Assembly: GCF_024199795.1 (NCBI RefSeq)
Contig: NZ_JANADK010000001.1
Coordinates: forward strand, 7,192,001 to 7,256,000
Direction of reading: 5' to 3'
Origin: Bradyrhizobium sp. CCGB01
GTDB lineage: Bacteria; Pseudomonadota; Alphaproteobacteria; Rhizobiales; Xanthobacteraceae
DNA: 64,000 bases
The notes under the pieces were generated by a model. That model made no database searches, was not told the origin of the DNA, and was given only the letters and a program-made list of their open reading frames with translations. Numbering within the stretch: the stretch's first letter is position 1; every line of letters begins with the position of its first letter. Below, one piece after another: positions 1 to 9,097 of the stretch. Position numbers and translations under genes: made by a program.

Positions 1-718
1 TTCTTGACGGTGTCCTCCGGCATGGTCGAAGGAATGAGCGGCGTCCAGATCGGCCCAGGCGCCACTGCGTTGACGCGGATGCCCTTGCCTGCGAGCATCT
101 GCGCGAGCCCGCCTGTAAAATTCTGAATGGCTCCCTTGGTCGTGGCATAGGCGAGCAGGCTCGGGTTCGGCATATCCGAGTTCACTGAGGCGGTGTTCAC
201 GATTGCGGCTCCCGGCCGCATGTGCGGGACAGCGGCCTTCGTCAGATAGAACATGGCGTGGATGTTGACCGCGAATGTCCGTTCCCACTCCTCGTCGCTG
301 ATGTCTCCGATGTCTTTGAATGTCGCCTGATGGGCCGCGTTGTTGACCAGGATGTCGATGCCGCCTAGCTCTGACACCGCGCGCTGGACGACCGTCCGGC
401 AATGGTCGGGATGACTGATGTCGCCCGGGATCAAGAGAGCCTTGCGCCCTTCTCGCTCGATCAGCGCCTTCACCTCGGCTGCATCCTCATCCTCGTTCAA
501 CTAGGCATGACGATATCAGCTCCTTCGCGCGTGTAGGCGATCGCGACGGCACGGCCGATGCCGCTATCGCCACCGGTGATGATCGCCTTCTTGCCGACGA
601 GACGCCCCGCGCCTTTGTAGCTTTCCTCGCCATGATCAGGCCGAGGGTTCATCGCGCGCGTTGAGCCGGGCATCGGTTGCTGCTGGGCGGCGAAGGGAGG
701 CTTGGGATATTCGGGCAT
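1..718 (-). pseudogene. SDR family oxidoreductase, broken and cut by window edge
   Basis: A classical short-chain dehydrogenase of the general-stress type. The intact N-terminal part (497-718) has the cofactor glycine motif [11 protein letters not shown] at about residues 47-57. At about 497-505 the frame breaks: one base appears lost, and in the downstream frame the usual Tyr codon reads TAG. The remainder (1 to about 496) still codes for the NNA motif, the catalytic-type YATTKGA and the VAPGPIWTPL loop, but has no start. The 3' end lies outside the window. A stress-type promoter (745-769) sits upstream. Most likely a recent pseudogene; two linked sequencing errors are the alternative. Confidence 0.8.
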
Positions 719-744
719 GGGACGACTCCTGGATCAGCTCCGCT

Positions 745-769
745 AACGGAGCCTTGCCGGAAGTGTTCC
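745..769 (-). promoter_or_regulatory. EcfG-type general stress promoter
   Basis: Exact GGAAC-N16-CGTT on the minus strand (GGAAC at 769-765, CGTT at 748-745), pointing at the SDR gene that starts at 718. This is the consensus known for PhyR/EcfG-controlled promoters of alphaproteobacteria. The match is seen; its use is inferred. Confidence 0.7.
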
Positions 770-786
770 TAGGAGCAGTCGGTACG

Positions 787-2604
787 TCAGCACTTCCGCC
801 CCAGCCGCACGATGATATCGCTCGGCAATACCACCCCCGCATTGCCCGGTCGCAACTGCCATAATGTCTCACCGTCGATCAGCGTCGGCATGGGAAGTTC
901 CTGCTCGGCGAAATTCGCGACGATCTGCAGCATGTCGCCGCCCCCCGTTCGCCAGCCGACGTTCAATCCGCCCATGCGCGGGTTATCTCCCAGCAAGCTC
1001 CGCTCGGCCGAGACGATCCCCGCTTTGATCAGCGGCACGATTTTTTCACGCCGGATCCGCAGCAGCTGAGCCGTCAGGCCCCGGAATTTAAGGCTGACCG
1101 GGGAACGATCGATATTTGCCCAATCGAGCTTCGACGCGCGAAAGGTTTGCTCATCGCAGGGGTCCGGTATGCCCGCGCGTGTTTCAGGGGTTGAGAAAGC
1201 CTTGAAATGCGCGAACTCCTTGCGCCGCCCCTCGCGCGTCAATTCGGCGGCCTCACCGGACCAATCCGCGAAGAACAGAAACGGTGTTTCGGCCGCGGCC
1301 TCCTCCCCCATGAACAGCATGGGAATGTGCGGATTGAGCAGGACCAGTGCGAGCGCCTGCCCGAGCTTTTCGGGGCTGACCAGCCGTGACAACCGCTCCC
1401 CGTAGGCGCGATTGCCGATCTGATCGTGGTTCTGCGCGAAGAAAATGGTGGCCTCGGGCGGAAGATGCGCGCTCGGCTCGCCTCGCGGCGCCTCGTGAAG
1501 CGGAAAAGTCTCTCCCTGGTAGGCAAATCCCTCCGTCAGCGAACGTGCGAGATGTTCCAGCGGCTTGTCGGCGAACGCGCGATAATAGCCCTCGTCCTCT
1601 CCCGTCAACAGGACGTGTAGCGCATTGTGAAAGTCGTCGCCCCATTGCGCGTCGTAATGGCTCGAGAGCCCTTGCCGGCGATCGAGAAGACGGGCCTGGT
1701 TTGCCTCGTTCTCGAGCATCAGATGGACGCGCCTGCCCGGCAGTTCGTGACGCACCGTCTCAGCGAGCTCGACGAGAAAATGCCGCTCGGAATCGTCTTT
1801 GAGCGCGTGGACCGCGTCGAAGCGCAGCCCGTCGAAGCCATAATCGCGCAGCCACATCAGCGCGTTCTCGATGAGGAATTCACGGACGAACGCGCCGTCG
1901 TGCCCCTCGAGATTGACCGCAGGCCCCCAGCCGGTGGTATGCCGCGCGGTGAAGAAGCTCTCGGCATAGCTGTGCAGATAGTTCAGCTGCGGGCCAAAAT
2001 GGTTATAGACCACGTCCAGATAGACCATGATGTCGAGAGCGTGGGCCGCCCGCAAAAGCCGCTTGAGATCCTGCGGCTTACCGTAACGCGCGTTCGGCGC
2101 GTTCAGAAGCACGCCGTCATAACCCCAATTGTGCCGGCCGGGGACATCGTTCAGCGGCATCAGCTCGATGGCGGTGATGCCAAGCTCGCGCAGATAGTGC
2201 AGCCTGCTCTCGACGCCGGCATAAGTCCCCTCTTCGCTGAAGGTGCCGACGTGCAGCTCATAGATCACGGTCTCCGCCCAGGGACGGCCCGGATACAGCA
2301 TGGAATCCCTCAGCGTCGCCGTATCGATGACTTCGCTCGCAGCTCCCACATCGTCGGGCTGGAAGAAGGAGGCAGGGTCGGGGACGACCAAATCCTCATT
2401 GATCCTAAATTGGTAGCGGGTGCCAGCGTGAGCGGTTGGGCTCAGCATCTGGTACCAGCCGTCCTCGTCGTGCGGCATGCGTCGTGGCGGACGACCGCTC
2501 TCAAGCAGTTCGACCGATCGGGCGGTAGGAGCCCAGAGGTTGAAGGTGACCCCATGATCGACGATTTGAGGGCCATGACGTCGGGGTTGGCCGGCAATTC
2601 CCAT
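787..2604 (-). CDS. treZ: Malto-oligosyltrehalose trehalohydrolase
   Basis: Releases trehalose from maltooligosyl-trehalose in the cytoplasm, the second step of the TreY-TreZ route from glycogen. About 605 residues, the usual size. An N-terminal CBM48-like domain (FNLWAP, about residues 18-23) is followed by a GH13 barrel with DVVYNHFGP (about 195), GLRFDAVHAL (about 258, nucleophile Asp), LMLENEAN (about 297, acid Glu) and FAQNHDQIGNR (about 393). The frame stays open 35 codons upstream, but MGIAGQ at 2604 fits the family start. It is divergent from glgA. No treY is in the window, so the partner must lie elsewhere. Confidence 0.93.
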   Translation of the reverse strand: MGIAGQPRRHGPQIVDHGVTFNLWAPTARSVELLESGRPPRRMPHDEDGWYQMLSPTAHAGTRYQFRINEDLVVPDPASFFQPDDVGAASEVIDTATLRDSMLYPGRPWAETVIYELHVGTFSEEGTYAGVESRLHYLRELGITAIELMPLNDVPGRHNWGYDGVLLNAPNARYGKPQDLKRLLRAAHALDIMVYLDVVYNHFGPQLNYLHSYAESFFTARHTTGWGPAVNLEGHDGAFVREFLIENALMWLRDYGFDGLRFDAVHALKDDSERHFLVELAETVRHELPGRRVHLMLENEANQARLLDRRQGLSSHYDAQWGDDFHNALHVLLTGEDEGYYRAFADKPLEHLARSLTEGFAYQGETFPLHEAPRGEPSAHLPPEATIFFAQNHDQIGNRAYGERLSRLVSPEKLGQALALVLLNPHIPMLFMGEEAAAETPFLFFADWSGEAAELTREGRRKEFAHFKAFSTPETRAGIPDPCDEQTFRASKLDWANIDRSPVSLKFRGLTAQLLRIRREKIVPLIKAGIVSAERSLLGDNPRMGGLNVGWRTGGGDMLQIVANFAEQELPMPTLIDGETLWQLRPGNAGVVLPSDIIVRLGRKC

Positions 2605-2942
2605 TCTCTGACTCAAATTCTGATCGCCCCTTTTATAGATGCCCGAAATTTCGCCGAGGCGTCGCGAAGACGCTTTACGGTCGCTTAAGCATGACGTGAA
2701 AGCTGGCATGCACTCATTCGTTCCTCGTTTGCAGCGTACAGAACAGACAGATCAGTCGGAGCGCTGAGCTTGTGGCAGCTCGGTTCTGTACACTTTTGTA
2801 CCGAAGGCCAAAAAGTGGCTTCTTTCGAGCGAGACCAGGAACCTTTGCTGCGACGCGGAATTCCTGGATGGCGCTTCATTGGGGAAGCGCATTGGAATTC
2901 AAAAAGATGGTTGGCGTTGACCACCGCGGCCGGGCCTAGCGA
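2605..2942. other. Divergent treZ-glgA intergenic region
   Basis: 338 bases between two divergent starts, so it must hold both promoters. A minus-strand GGAAC lies near 2719-2723 towards treZ but has no good -10 partner. No convincing reading frame is present; open frames across it lack family-like composition. Confidence 0.5.
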
Positions 2943-4352
2943 ATGCGTATTCTGTTCGCGACGCCCGAAGTCTCAGATTTCATTCAAGTTGGCGGCCTTG
3001 CCGCCGTGTCAGCCGCTCTTCCCCGCGCCTTGCGGGAGTTTGCAGACGTCCGGGTCATCATCCCAGGGTACCCCGCGGTCCTCCTGGGTTTAAAGGATCT
3101 CAAAACCGTAGGCCGATGCCAGGCTTTTGCCGGCCTTCCGGCTTTCGAAGTCGATCTCGGCCACACCGCCGACGGTCTGGCTTACTACGTCGTCCGATGT
3201 CCGGAGCTCTACGAGCGCGAGGGCACGCCCTACGCCGACGGACGTGGGGCCGATTGGCACGACAATAACGTCCGGTTCGCGGCATTCTCCTACGCCGCCG
3301 CGCAGCTCGCGAGAGGGCTGATCGACAAGGATTGGTCGGCCGATCTGGTGCACGCCAACGATTGGCAATGCGCATTGATCCCCGGCTATCTGAAATGGCA
3401 TTACGCGCACATCCCCACCGTCTTCACGATCCACAATCTGGCCTATCAAGGCGTCTTCGACCGAAGCTCGCTTGCGCAGCTGGGTATCCCCGAGGCCAGC
3501 TTCAACATCGAAGGCGTCGAGTTCTACAATCGCCTCTCCTTTATCAAGGCCGGCCTGGTCTACGCCTCTCACCTGACGACGGTCAGCCAGACCTATGCCC
3601 GGGAAATCACCACCGCCGAGTTCGGCTGCGGTCTCGACGGACTGTTGAAGCAGCGAGCCGATCGTCATCAATTGTCGGGTATCCTGAACGGGATCGACGA
3701 GACTTGGGATCCCCGCACCTGCTCGTCCCTGTTGCAGCCGTTCGGCGCCGGTGACTGGACCGAACGCGCGCTGAATGCCGACGATGTCAGGGATCAGTTC
3801 GGCCTGGCCGTCTCTCGAGGACCGCTATTCGCTCTCGTCGCCCGTCTGGTGCATCAGAAAGGCGTCGACCTCGTGATCGAAAGCGCCCAGGCGATCGTCG
3901 ATGCCGGCGGCCAGATGGTCGTCACCGGCAAGGGCGAGCCTCGATTCGAGGAAGCACTCCTCCAGGCACAGGCCCGCGCACCGCGGTCCGTTGCCGTGAA
4001 GATCGGCTTCGATGATGCCGAGGCGCGCAGGATCTTCGCGGGCAGCGATTTTACGTTGATGCCATCTCGCTTCGAGCCTTGTGGGCTTAGCCAGATGTAC
4101 GCTCAACGCTTCGGGTCACTGCCGATCGGCCATCGCACCGGCGGTCTCGCCGAAACCATCGTGGATGGTGAGACCGGATTTTTGTTCGACCAGCCATCCG
4201 CTCCCGGCTTCCTCGGCAGCCTCTGCCGCGCCTTCTCGACCTTCGGCATGAAGGATCGCCTCGACCACATGCGCCGCGCTGCGATGGCTCAAGCGTTCAG
4301 TTGGAACCAATCGGCCAAGTCATACGCGGATCTCTATCGGGCATCGATTTAG
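2943..4352 (+). CDS. glgA: Glycogen synthase (GT5), ADP-glucose type
   Basis: Elongates glycogen from ADP-glucose. At 469 residues it is normal length, with N-terminal GT5 catalytic region, HANDWQ (about 137), VFTIHNLAYQG (about 160) and the C-terminal SRFEPCGLSQMYAQRFGSLP (about 377) with the expected E-x7-E type loop. The signature usually written K-T-G-G-L near the N-terminus reads Q15-V-G-G-L here, so the lysine that contacts ADP-glucose in E. coli GlgA is glutamine. This may mark a divergent subfamily or altered kinetics. The next gene starts 22 bases downstream, suggesting co-transcription with the glycosyltransferase. Confidence 0.92.
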   Translation: MRILFATPEVSDFIQVGGLAAVSAALPRALREFADVRVIIPGYPAVLLGLKDLKTVGRCQAFAGLPAFEVDLGHTADGLAYYVVRCPELYEREGTPYADGRGADWHDNNVRFAAFSYAAAQLARGLIDKDWSADLVHANDWQCALIPGYLKWHYAHIPTVFTIHNLAYQGVFDRSSLAQLGIPEASFNIEGVEFYNRLSFIKAGLVYASHLTTVSQTYAREITTAEFGCGLDGLLKQRADRHQLSGILNGIDETWDPRTCSSLLQPFGAGDWTERALNADDVRDQFGLAVSRGPLFALVARLVHQKGVDLVIESAQAIVDAGGQMVVTGKGEPRFEEALLQAQARAPRSVAVKIGFDDAEARRIFAGSDFTLMPSRFEPCGLSQMYAQRFGSLPIGHRTGGLAETIVDGETGFLFDQPSAPGFLGSLCRAFSTFGMKDRLDHMRRAAMAQAFSWNQSAKSYADLYRASI

Positions 4353-4374
4353 AAGGGCATTGGGGGCACACAAC

Positions 4375-5511
4375 ATGAAAATCGCTCAAATTGCTCCACT
4401 TGCGGAAAGCTGCCCTCCGCGTCTCTACGGCGGCACCGAGCGTATCGTCTCATATCTGACCGAAGAGCTGGTGCGTCAGGGACACGAGGTCACGCTATTC
4501 GCGAGCGGAGACTCGGTCACGTCGGCAGAACTCGTGCCGTGCTCGAAAATGGCGTTGCGACTTGATCATTCAGTCAAGGACATGACGCCGTATCATGTCA
4601 TGATGCTGGATCAAGTTGCGAGGCGTGCCGACGAATTCGACGTGCTGCACTTCCACATAGACCATCTGCACTGTCCCCTGATGCGGCCCTACGCGGATCG
4701 GATCCTGACGACCTTGCACGGCCGGTTCGATCTTCCCGATCTGATGTCGTTCTATTCGGCCTTCCCAGAGCCGCCGCTCGTCTCAATTTCAGACGCGCAA
4801 CGCCGCCCGATGCCGCCTGTAAATTGGCTTGGAACGGTGCTTCACGGACTGCCTAACAACGTTCTGCCATACAGAAATCCACCGCCAGGCGATTATTTGG
4901 CGTTCCTCGGCCGCATCTCGCCTGAAAAGGGACCGGACAAGGTGATCGAAATCGCGACCAGGGCGGGAGTGCCGCTCAGGATGGCGGCCAAAATCGACGC
5001 CGCCGATCAGCGCTACTGGGATCAGGTGATCGCACCCATGGTCGCCGCGCACCCGCGCGTAGAGTTCGTGGGCGAGATCAACGAAGTCCAGAAAGCTGAA
5101 TTCCTTGGCAATGCCCGCGCTCTGCTGTTTCCAATCTGTTGGCCCGAGCCGTTTGGCCTCGTCATGATAGAAGCAATGGCGTGCGGGATGCCCGTGATCG
5201 CCCTTGCGCACGGCTCCGTACCTGAGGTCATCGATCACGGCGTTAGTGGCTTTGTGGTCAACTCCGTCGATGAGGCGGTCGAGGCGGCAAAATCGATCGG
5301 AACGTTGGACCGACAGATGATCCGCAAGCGGTTCGAGGAGCGCTTTACGGCGGAGCGGATGGCGCGGGATTATCTGGCGGCGTATCGCCGGCTGCCAGCA
5401 TTGCGACAGAAGGCGCAGCTCGACGTGTTCGCGATCCCCTCGTGCGACGGCGTGATCCGGATGCCGCCACCTGCTGCCGGCCTCGAACTGGGCGTACCAA
5501 CGGCTGGCTGA
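4375..5511 (+). CDS. Glycosyltransferase family 4 protein
   Basis: A GT-B fold retaining glycosyltransferase of 378 residues. The N-terminus has the loop YGGTERIVSYLTEEL (about residues 20-34) and the C-terminal donor-binding domain has PEPFGLVMIEAMACGMPVIA (about 259-278) followed by GSVPEVIDHG. ATG at 4375 is chosen over an upstream TTG at 4360 because a GGGGG ribosome site sits just before it. It is placed directly after glgA and before glgX, so a role in alpha-glucan or compatible-solute synthesis is likely. The acceptor cannot be told from sequence. Confidence 0.85.
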   Translation: MKIAQIAPLAESCPPRLYGGTERIVSYLTEELVRQGHEVTLFASGDSVTSAELVPCSKMALRLDHSVKDMTPYHVMMLDQVARRADEFDVLHFHIDHLHCPLMRPYADRILTTLHGRFDLPDLMSFYSAFPEPPLVSISDAQRRPMPPVNWLGTVLHGLPNNVLPYRNPPPGDYLAFLGRISPEKGPDKVIEIATRAGVPLRMAAKIDAADQRYWDQVIAPMVAAHPRVEFVGEINEVQKAEFLGNARALLFPICWPEPFGLVMIEAMACGMPVIALAHGSVPEVIDHGVSGFVVNSVDEAVEAAKSIGTLDRQMIRKRFEERFTAERMARDYLAAYRRLPALRQKAQLDVFAIPSCDGVIRMPPPAAGLELGVPTAG

Positions 5512-5532
5512 CCGCCTGCGGTGCTGCGACCA

Positions 5533-5557
5533 GGAACGGAATCGTCGAGCGACTGTT
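5533..5557 (+). promoter_or_regulatory. EcfG-like promoter before DUF3606 gene
   Basis: GGAAC (5533-5537), 16-base spacer, TGTT (5554-5557). One mismatch to the CGTT -10 consensus. It lies 27 bases before the start of the DUF3606 gene and could also drive glgX. Confidence 0.5.
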
Positions 5558-5583
5558 ACGACGATAGACCAGGAGTTGCCGCC

Positions 5584-5865
5584 ATGCGCCGCGCAAAGCC
5601 CCAGCCGATCCGTAACAAGCTCGATCTGACCGACCGTACCCAGGTGCGACTGATCAAGAAGCGCCTCAAATTATCCGACGCCGAGCTGACGACCATCGTC
5701 GAGCGAATCGGCAATTCGCTATCCGCAATCAGCAAGGAAGCCGCGCTGCAAAAGGCGACCGCGCCGTCAACGCCGACTGACGTCCCGCCAGCCGCGGTGA
5801 TCGCTTCCGCAAATTGCGCTGAGCCAACGACATCGGAAACCGTGGCGGCCGCGCCGGCTTCATGA
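5584..5865 (+). CDS. DUF3606 small protein
   Basis: A 93-residue protein whose first half carries the DUF3606 pattern (DLTDRTQVRLIKKRLKLSD then IVERIGNSLSAI), a short helical module typical of Rhizobiales stress proteins. The second half is Ala/Pro/Thr-rich and probably disordered. An AGGAG ribosome site lies 8 bases before the ATG. It sits between glgA-GT4 and glgX under an EcfG-like promoter. The molecular role of DUF3606 is unknown to me. Confidence 0.75.
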   Translation: MRRAKPQPIRNKLDLTDRTQVRLIKKRLKLSDAELTTIVERIGNSLSAISKEAALQKATAPSTPTDVPPAAVIASANCAEPTTSETVAAAPAS

Positions 5866-5886
5866 CGGCTTTCCTTGGGGGACAAA

Positions 5887-8124
5887 ATGGATCGACCATC
5901 ACTTTCCGACGACGCCTTGACGCGAGCCGCGTCGAGCCTGCGCCGCTCCCGGATCACGGAAGGTAGGCCGTTTCCGCTCGGCGCCACCTGGGACGGGCTT
6001 GGCGTCAACTTCGCCTTGTTCTCCGCACATGCCACCAAGGTCGAGCTTTGCCTGTTCGACGATACCGGCGAGACCGAGCTCGAGCGGATCGAGCTTCCCG
6101 AATATACCGATGAAGTCTGGCACGGCTATTTGCCCTCGGCCCGTCCGGGCACTGTTTACGGTTACCGCGTTCATGGTCCTTATCAACCCGAAGCTGGGCA
6201 CCGTTTCAACCCCAACAAGCTCGTTCTCGATCCCTATGCCAAGCAGCTGGTTGGCCAATTGCGCTGGGGACCGGAGTTGTTTGGTTATCAGCTCGATCAC
6301 GCCGACAAGGATCTGTCATACGACGAACGTGACAGTGCCCCCTTGATGCAGAAATGCCGCGTGATCGATCCAGCGTTCACCTGGGGAACGGCCCGCAAGC
6401 CAGAAACACCGTGGGAGCGGACGATCGTCTACGAGATGCACGTCAAGGGCTTCACCCAACTGCATCCCCTCGTTCCCGAGGCGGACCGCGGAACTTTTTC
6501 AGGCCTCGCACATTCCGAGGTGCCGGCCTATCTGCGCTCGCTCGGCATCACCAGCGCGGAGCTTTTGCCGATACATGCCTTCATCGACGACAGCTACCTA
6601 GTCGAGAAAGGCCTACGCAACTATTGGGGCTACAACTCCATCGCCTTCTTTGCACCCGAGCCACGCTACCTGAAGACGCCGTTTGCGAACGAATTCAAAG
6701 CCATGGTGAACCAGTTCCATGCCCATGGCATCGAAATCATCCTCGACGTCGTCTACAACCACACCGCGGAAGGCAACGAGCTTGGGCCGACTCTGTCATT
6801 CAAGGGCATCGACAATGCCAGCTATTATCGCCTGCTGTCCGATCAGAAGCGCTACTACATCAACGACACCGGCACCGGGAATACGGTGAACCTCTCACAC
6901 CCGCGCGTACTCCAGCTGGTTGCCGATTCCCTGCGTTACTGGGCAACCGACATGCGCGTTGACGGCTTCCGCTTCGACCTCGCCACGATCCTGGCGCGGG
7001 AGCCGTACGGGTTCGACGAAGGCGGCGGCTTTCTCGACGCGTGCCGCCAGGACCCCGTACTCTCCAGCGTCAAGCTGATCGCCGAACCATGGGACATCGG
7101 CCCGGGCGGCTACCAGGTCGGCCGCTTTCCACCCGGATGGGCCGAGTGGAACGATAAATTCAGGGATACAGCACGCGCCTTCTGGAAGGGCGATCCAGGC
7201 ACCCTCGCTGACTTTGCCAAACGCATCTCCGGATCCGGCGACCTCTTCAACAAGCGCGGCCGCCGGCCCTGGGCCAGCGTCAACTTCGTCACCGCCCACG
7301 ACGGCTTCAATCTCAACGATCTGGTCTCCTATAACGACAAGCATAACGAAGCGAATGGCGAGGACAATCGCGACGGCCACAGTAACAACCATTCATGGAA
7401 TTGCGGTGCCGAAGGACCGACGGACGATTCGGAGATCACGGCGCTGCGCGAGCGCCAGAAGCGAAACCTGCTGGCGACGATGCTCCTGTCTCATGGTACG
7501 CCGATGCTGCTGGCCGGCGATGAGTTCGGTCAAACCCAGCAAGGCAACAACAATGCTTATGCACAGGACAACGAGACCAGCTGGCTCGACTGGATGAACA
7601 TCACCGCGAACGGCCGGAGTCTTCGCGAGTTCACACGCAAGCTGATCGCCACGCGCAAAGCGTTTCCCATTCTGTTTCGCAGCCGCTTCCTTGTCGGATC
7701 CCACAACGAAGAGCTCGACGTGAAGGACGTCGCATGGCTATCCCCATCGGGGGAAGAGATGACAACCGACCAATGGCAGGACGGTAATGCCAAATGTTTC
7801 GGCATGCTCCTCGACGGACGCGCACAGGAGACCGGCATCAAGCGTCGCGGATCGGACGCGACCATGCTGCTGGTCTACAACGCTTATTATGACGTCGTGA
7901 ACTTCACCTTGCCAGACGTCACCGACGGGAGCAGCTGGCTGGGCCTGATCGACACCAATCAACCCGACGTTCAAATGCCGGCGTTCGAATTTGGGCACGC
8001 TTACGCGGTGACGGGGCGATCTCTCGTGGTGTTCGGCTTGGCTACCGAGAACATCGCGACGCACCGCCTGCGGCAAGGTCTTGGCGCGCTGCTCGATATC
8101 GCCGAGGCACCCCTGCGCGACTAG
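5887..8124 (+). CDS. glgX: Glycogen debranching enzyme, isoamylase type
   Basis: Hydrolyses alpha-1,6 branches of glycogen or limit dextrin, supplying linear chains to TreY/TreZ or GlgP. About 745 residues: CBM48 domain (LGATWDGLGVNFALFSAHA, about 28-46), then the GH13 barrel with DVVYNHTAEGNE (about 288), VDGFRFDLATIL (about 357), IAEPWDIGPGGYQVG (about 398) and TAHDGFNLNDLVSYNDKHN (about 469). ATG at 5887 has GGGG 6 bases upstream and is preferred over TTG at 5875. With treZ and glgA this makes a glycogen-trehalose set. Confidence 0.94.
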   Translation: MDRPSLSDDALTRAASSLRRSRITEGRPFPLGATWDGLGVNFALFSAHATKVELCLFDDTGETELERIELPEYTDEVWHGYLPSARPGTVYGYRVHGPYQPEAGHRFNPNKLVLDPYAKQLVGQLRWGPELFGYQLDHADKDLSYDERDSAPLMQKCRVIDPAFTWGTARKPETPWERTIVYEMHVKGFTQLHPLVPEADRGTFSGLAHSEVPAYLRSLGITSAELLPIHAFIDDSYLVEKGLRNYWGYNSIAFFAPEPRYLKTPFANEFKAMVNQFHAHGIEIILDVVYNHTAEGNELGPTLSFKGIDNASYYRLLSDQKRYYINDTGTGNTVNLSHPRVLQLVADSLRYWATDMRVDGFRFDLATILAREPYGFDEGGGFLDACRQDPVLSSVKLIAEPWDIGPGGYQVGRFPPGWAEWNDKFRDTARAFWKGDPGTLADFAKRISGSGDLFNKRGRRPWASVNFVTAHDGFNLNDLVSYNDKHNEANGEDNRDGHSNNHSWNCGAEGPTDDSEITALRERQKRNLLATMLLSHGTPMLLAGDEFGQTQQGNNNAYAQDNETSWLDWMNITANGRSLREFTRKLIATRKAFPILFRSRFLVGSHNEELDVKDVAWLSPSGEEMTTDQWQDGNAKCFGMLLDGRAQETGIKRRGSDATMLLVYNAYYDVVNFTLPDVTDGSSWLGLIDTNQPDVQMPAFEFGHAYAVTGRSLVVFGLATENIATHRLRQGLGALLDIAEAPLRD

Positions 8125-8338
8125 AGGCCAGCAGCACTGGCCGTCTCCGGCCAAAAAGGGGACGATCAAGCGTCATAGATCATCCTACCAAGGTTGCCCC
8201 TTGCCCGCAGCGCGGCTTTGCATGATCCCCGACGAGGTCTCTAAGCACCAAGCGGTGCCCCACGCAACAATGGGGCGACAGAGGCGTTGTTGGAGCGGTT
8301 GCGGCTTTACCCGTTGCGCAACCCACGATGGCTTCGAA

Positions 8339-9060
8339 ATGACTCGCACCCTGATCGGCACATCTGGTTGGCACTACGACTCCTGGCGGGGCCCGTTCTT
8401 CCCGGAAGGGTTACCGCTCAAGCAGCAGCTTCACTATTATGCCAATCAATTCGATAGCACCGAGCTCAATGGTGTGTTCTATCGCACACCCACGCCGGAG
8501 TCGGTCAAGGCCTGGCGGGAGCAGACTGGCAAGGACTTCGTCTTCGCCTGGAAGGCGTCCAAGTTCATCACTCACTGGAAACGTCTGTCTGACGCCTGCG
8601 AAAACAGCCTGGACCTATTGGAAGATCGCGCTAAATTTCTCCGTGGCAAGCTTGGTCCGATCTTGTTCCAGCTACCACCCCAATTCGAAGCGAACGCCGA
8701 CCGGCTCCTTCGTTCTTCAAGCTGCTATCGAAGAGGCGTCGCTACAGCTTCGAATTTCGTCATCCCAGCTGGTTATCAGCCTCGCATTCTGCGGGTGCTC
8801 GCCGACAATAACGCCTCGCTATGCCTTTCCGACCATCACGATGCCCCGGCACCATGGGAGCGCACGGCGGACTTCGTTTACGTGCGCGGCCACGGCCCAG
8901 GTGGGCGCTATCACGGCCATTATACCCGCCCTGCTCTCGCGCAGTGGCCCGGCGCATCCGATCCTGGAAACGGCAAGGTTGTGACGTCTATGTCTATTTC
9001 GACAACGACCAGAAAAGCGCAGCCCCCGCGGATGCGGCCAAGCTGAAAGCGATGCTCTAG
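8339..9060 (+). pseudogene. DUF72 protein with three frameshifts
   Basis: Starts as a normal DUF72 (YecE-like TIM barrel) protein with GTSGWHYDSWRGPFFP and FDSTELNGVFYRTP. The frame then changes three times: a base missing near 8707, one extra T near 8773, and a base missing in a G run near 8946. Joined across the breaks, the protein continues normally with YSFEFRHPSW, SDHHDAPAPW, VYVRGHGPGGRY and the final VYVYFDNDQKSAAP. The reading ends at 9060. Either a decayed gene or clustered sequencing errors. DUF72 genes often sit beside glycogen or trehalose genes in this group. Confidence 0.8.
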
Positions 9061-9097
9061 CGGTCGCAGCCGCAGCGGCTCTGGTCGATTTACGTAG

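Noticed and set aside
1627..2688. A 353-codon open frame on the plus strand opposite treZ
   Set aside because: It is the antisense of a clear GH13 enzyme; high GC keeps the opposite strand open. No motif of its own.
2685..2924. A 79-codon minus-strand frame between treZ and glgA
   Set aside because: Unlike any family, weak start context; the space is needed for two promoters.
8126..8160. Inverted repeat TGGCCG/CGGCCA after glgX as a terminator
   Set aside because: Short stem, and the run that follows is A, not T, on the coding strand.
8339..9060. Programmed frameshifting in the DUF72 gene
   Set aside because: Three shifts of mixed direction without slippery heptamers or stimulatory structure.
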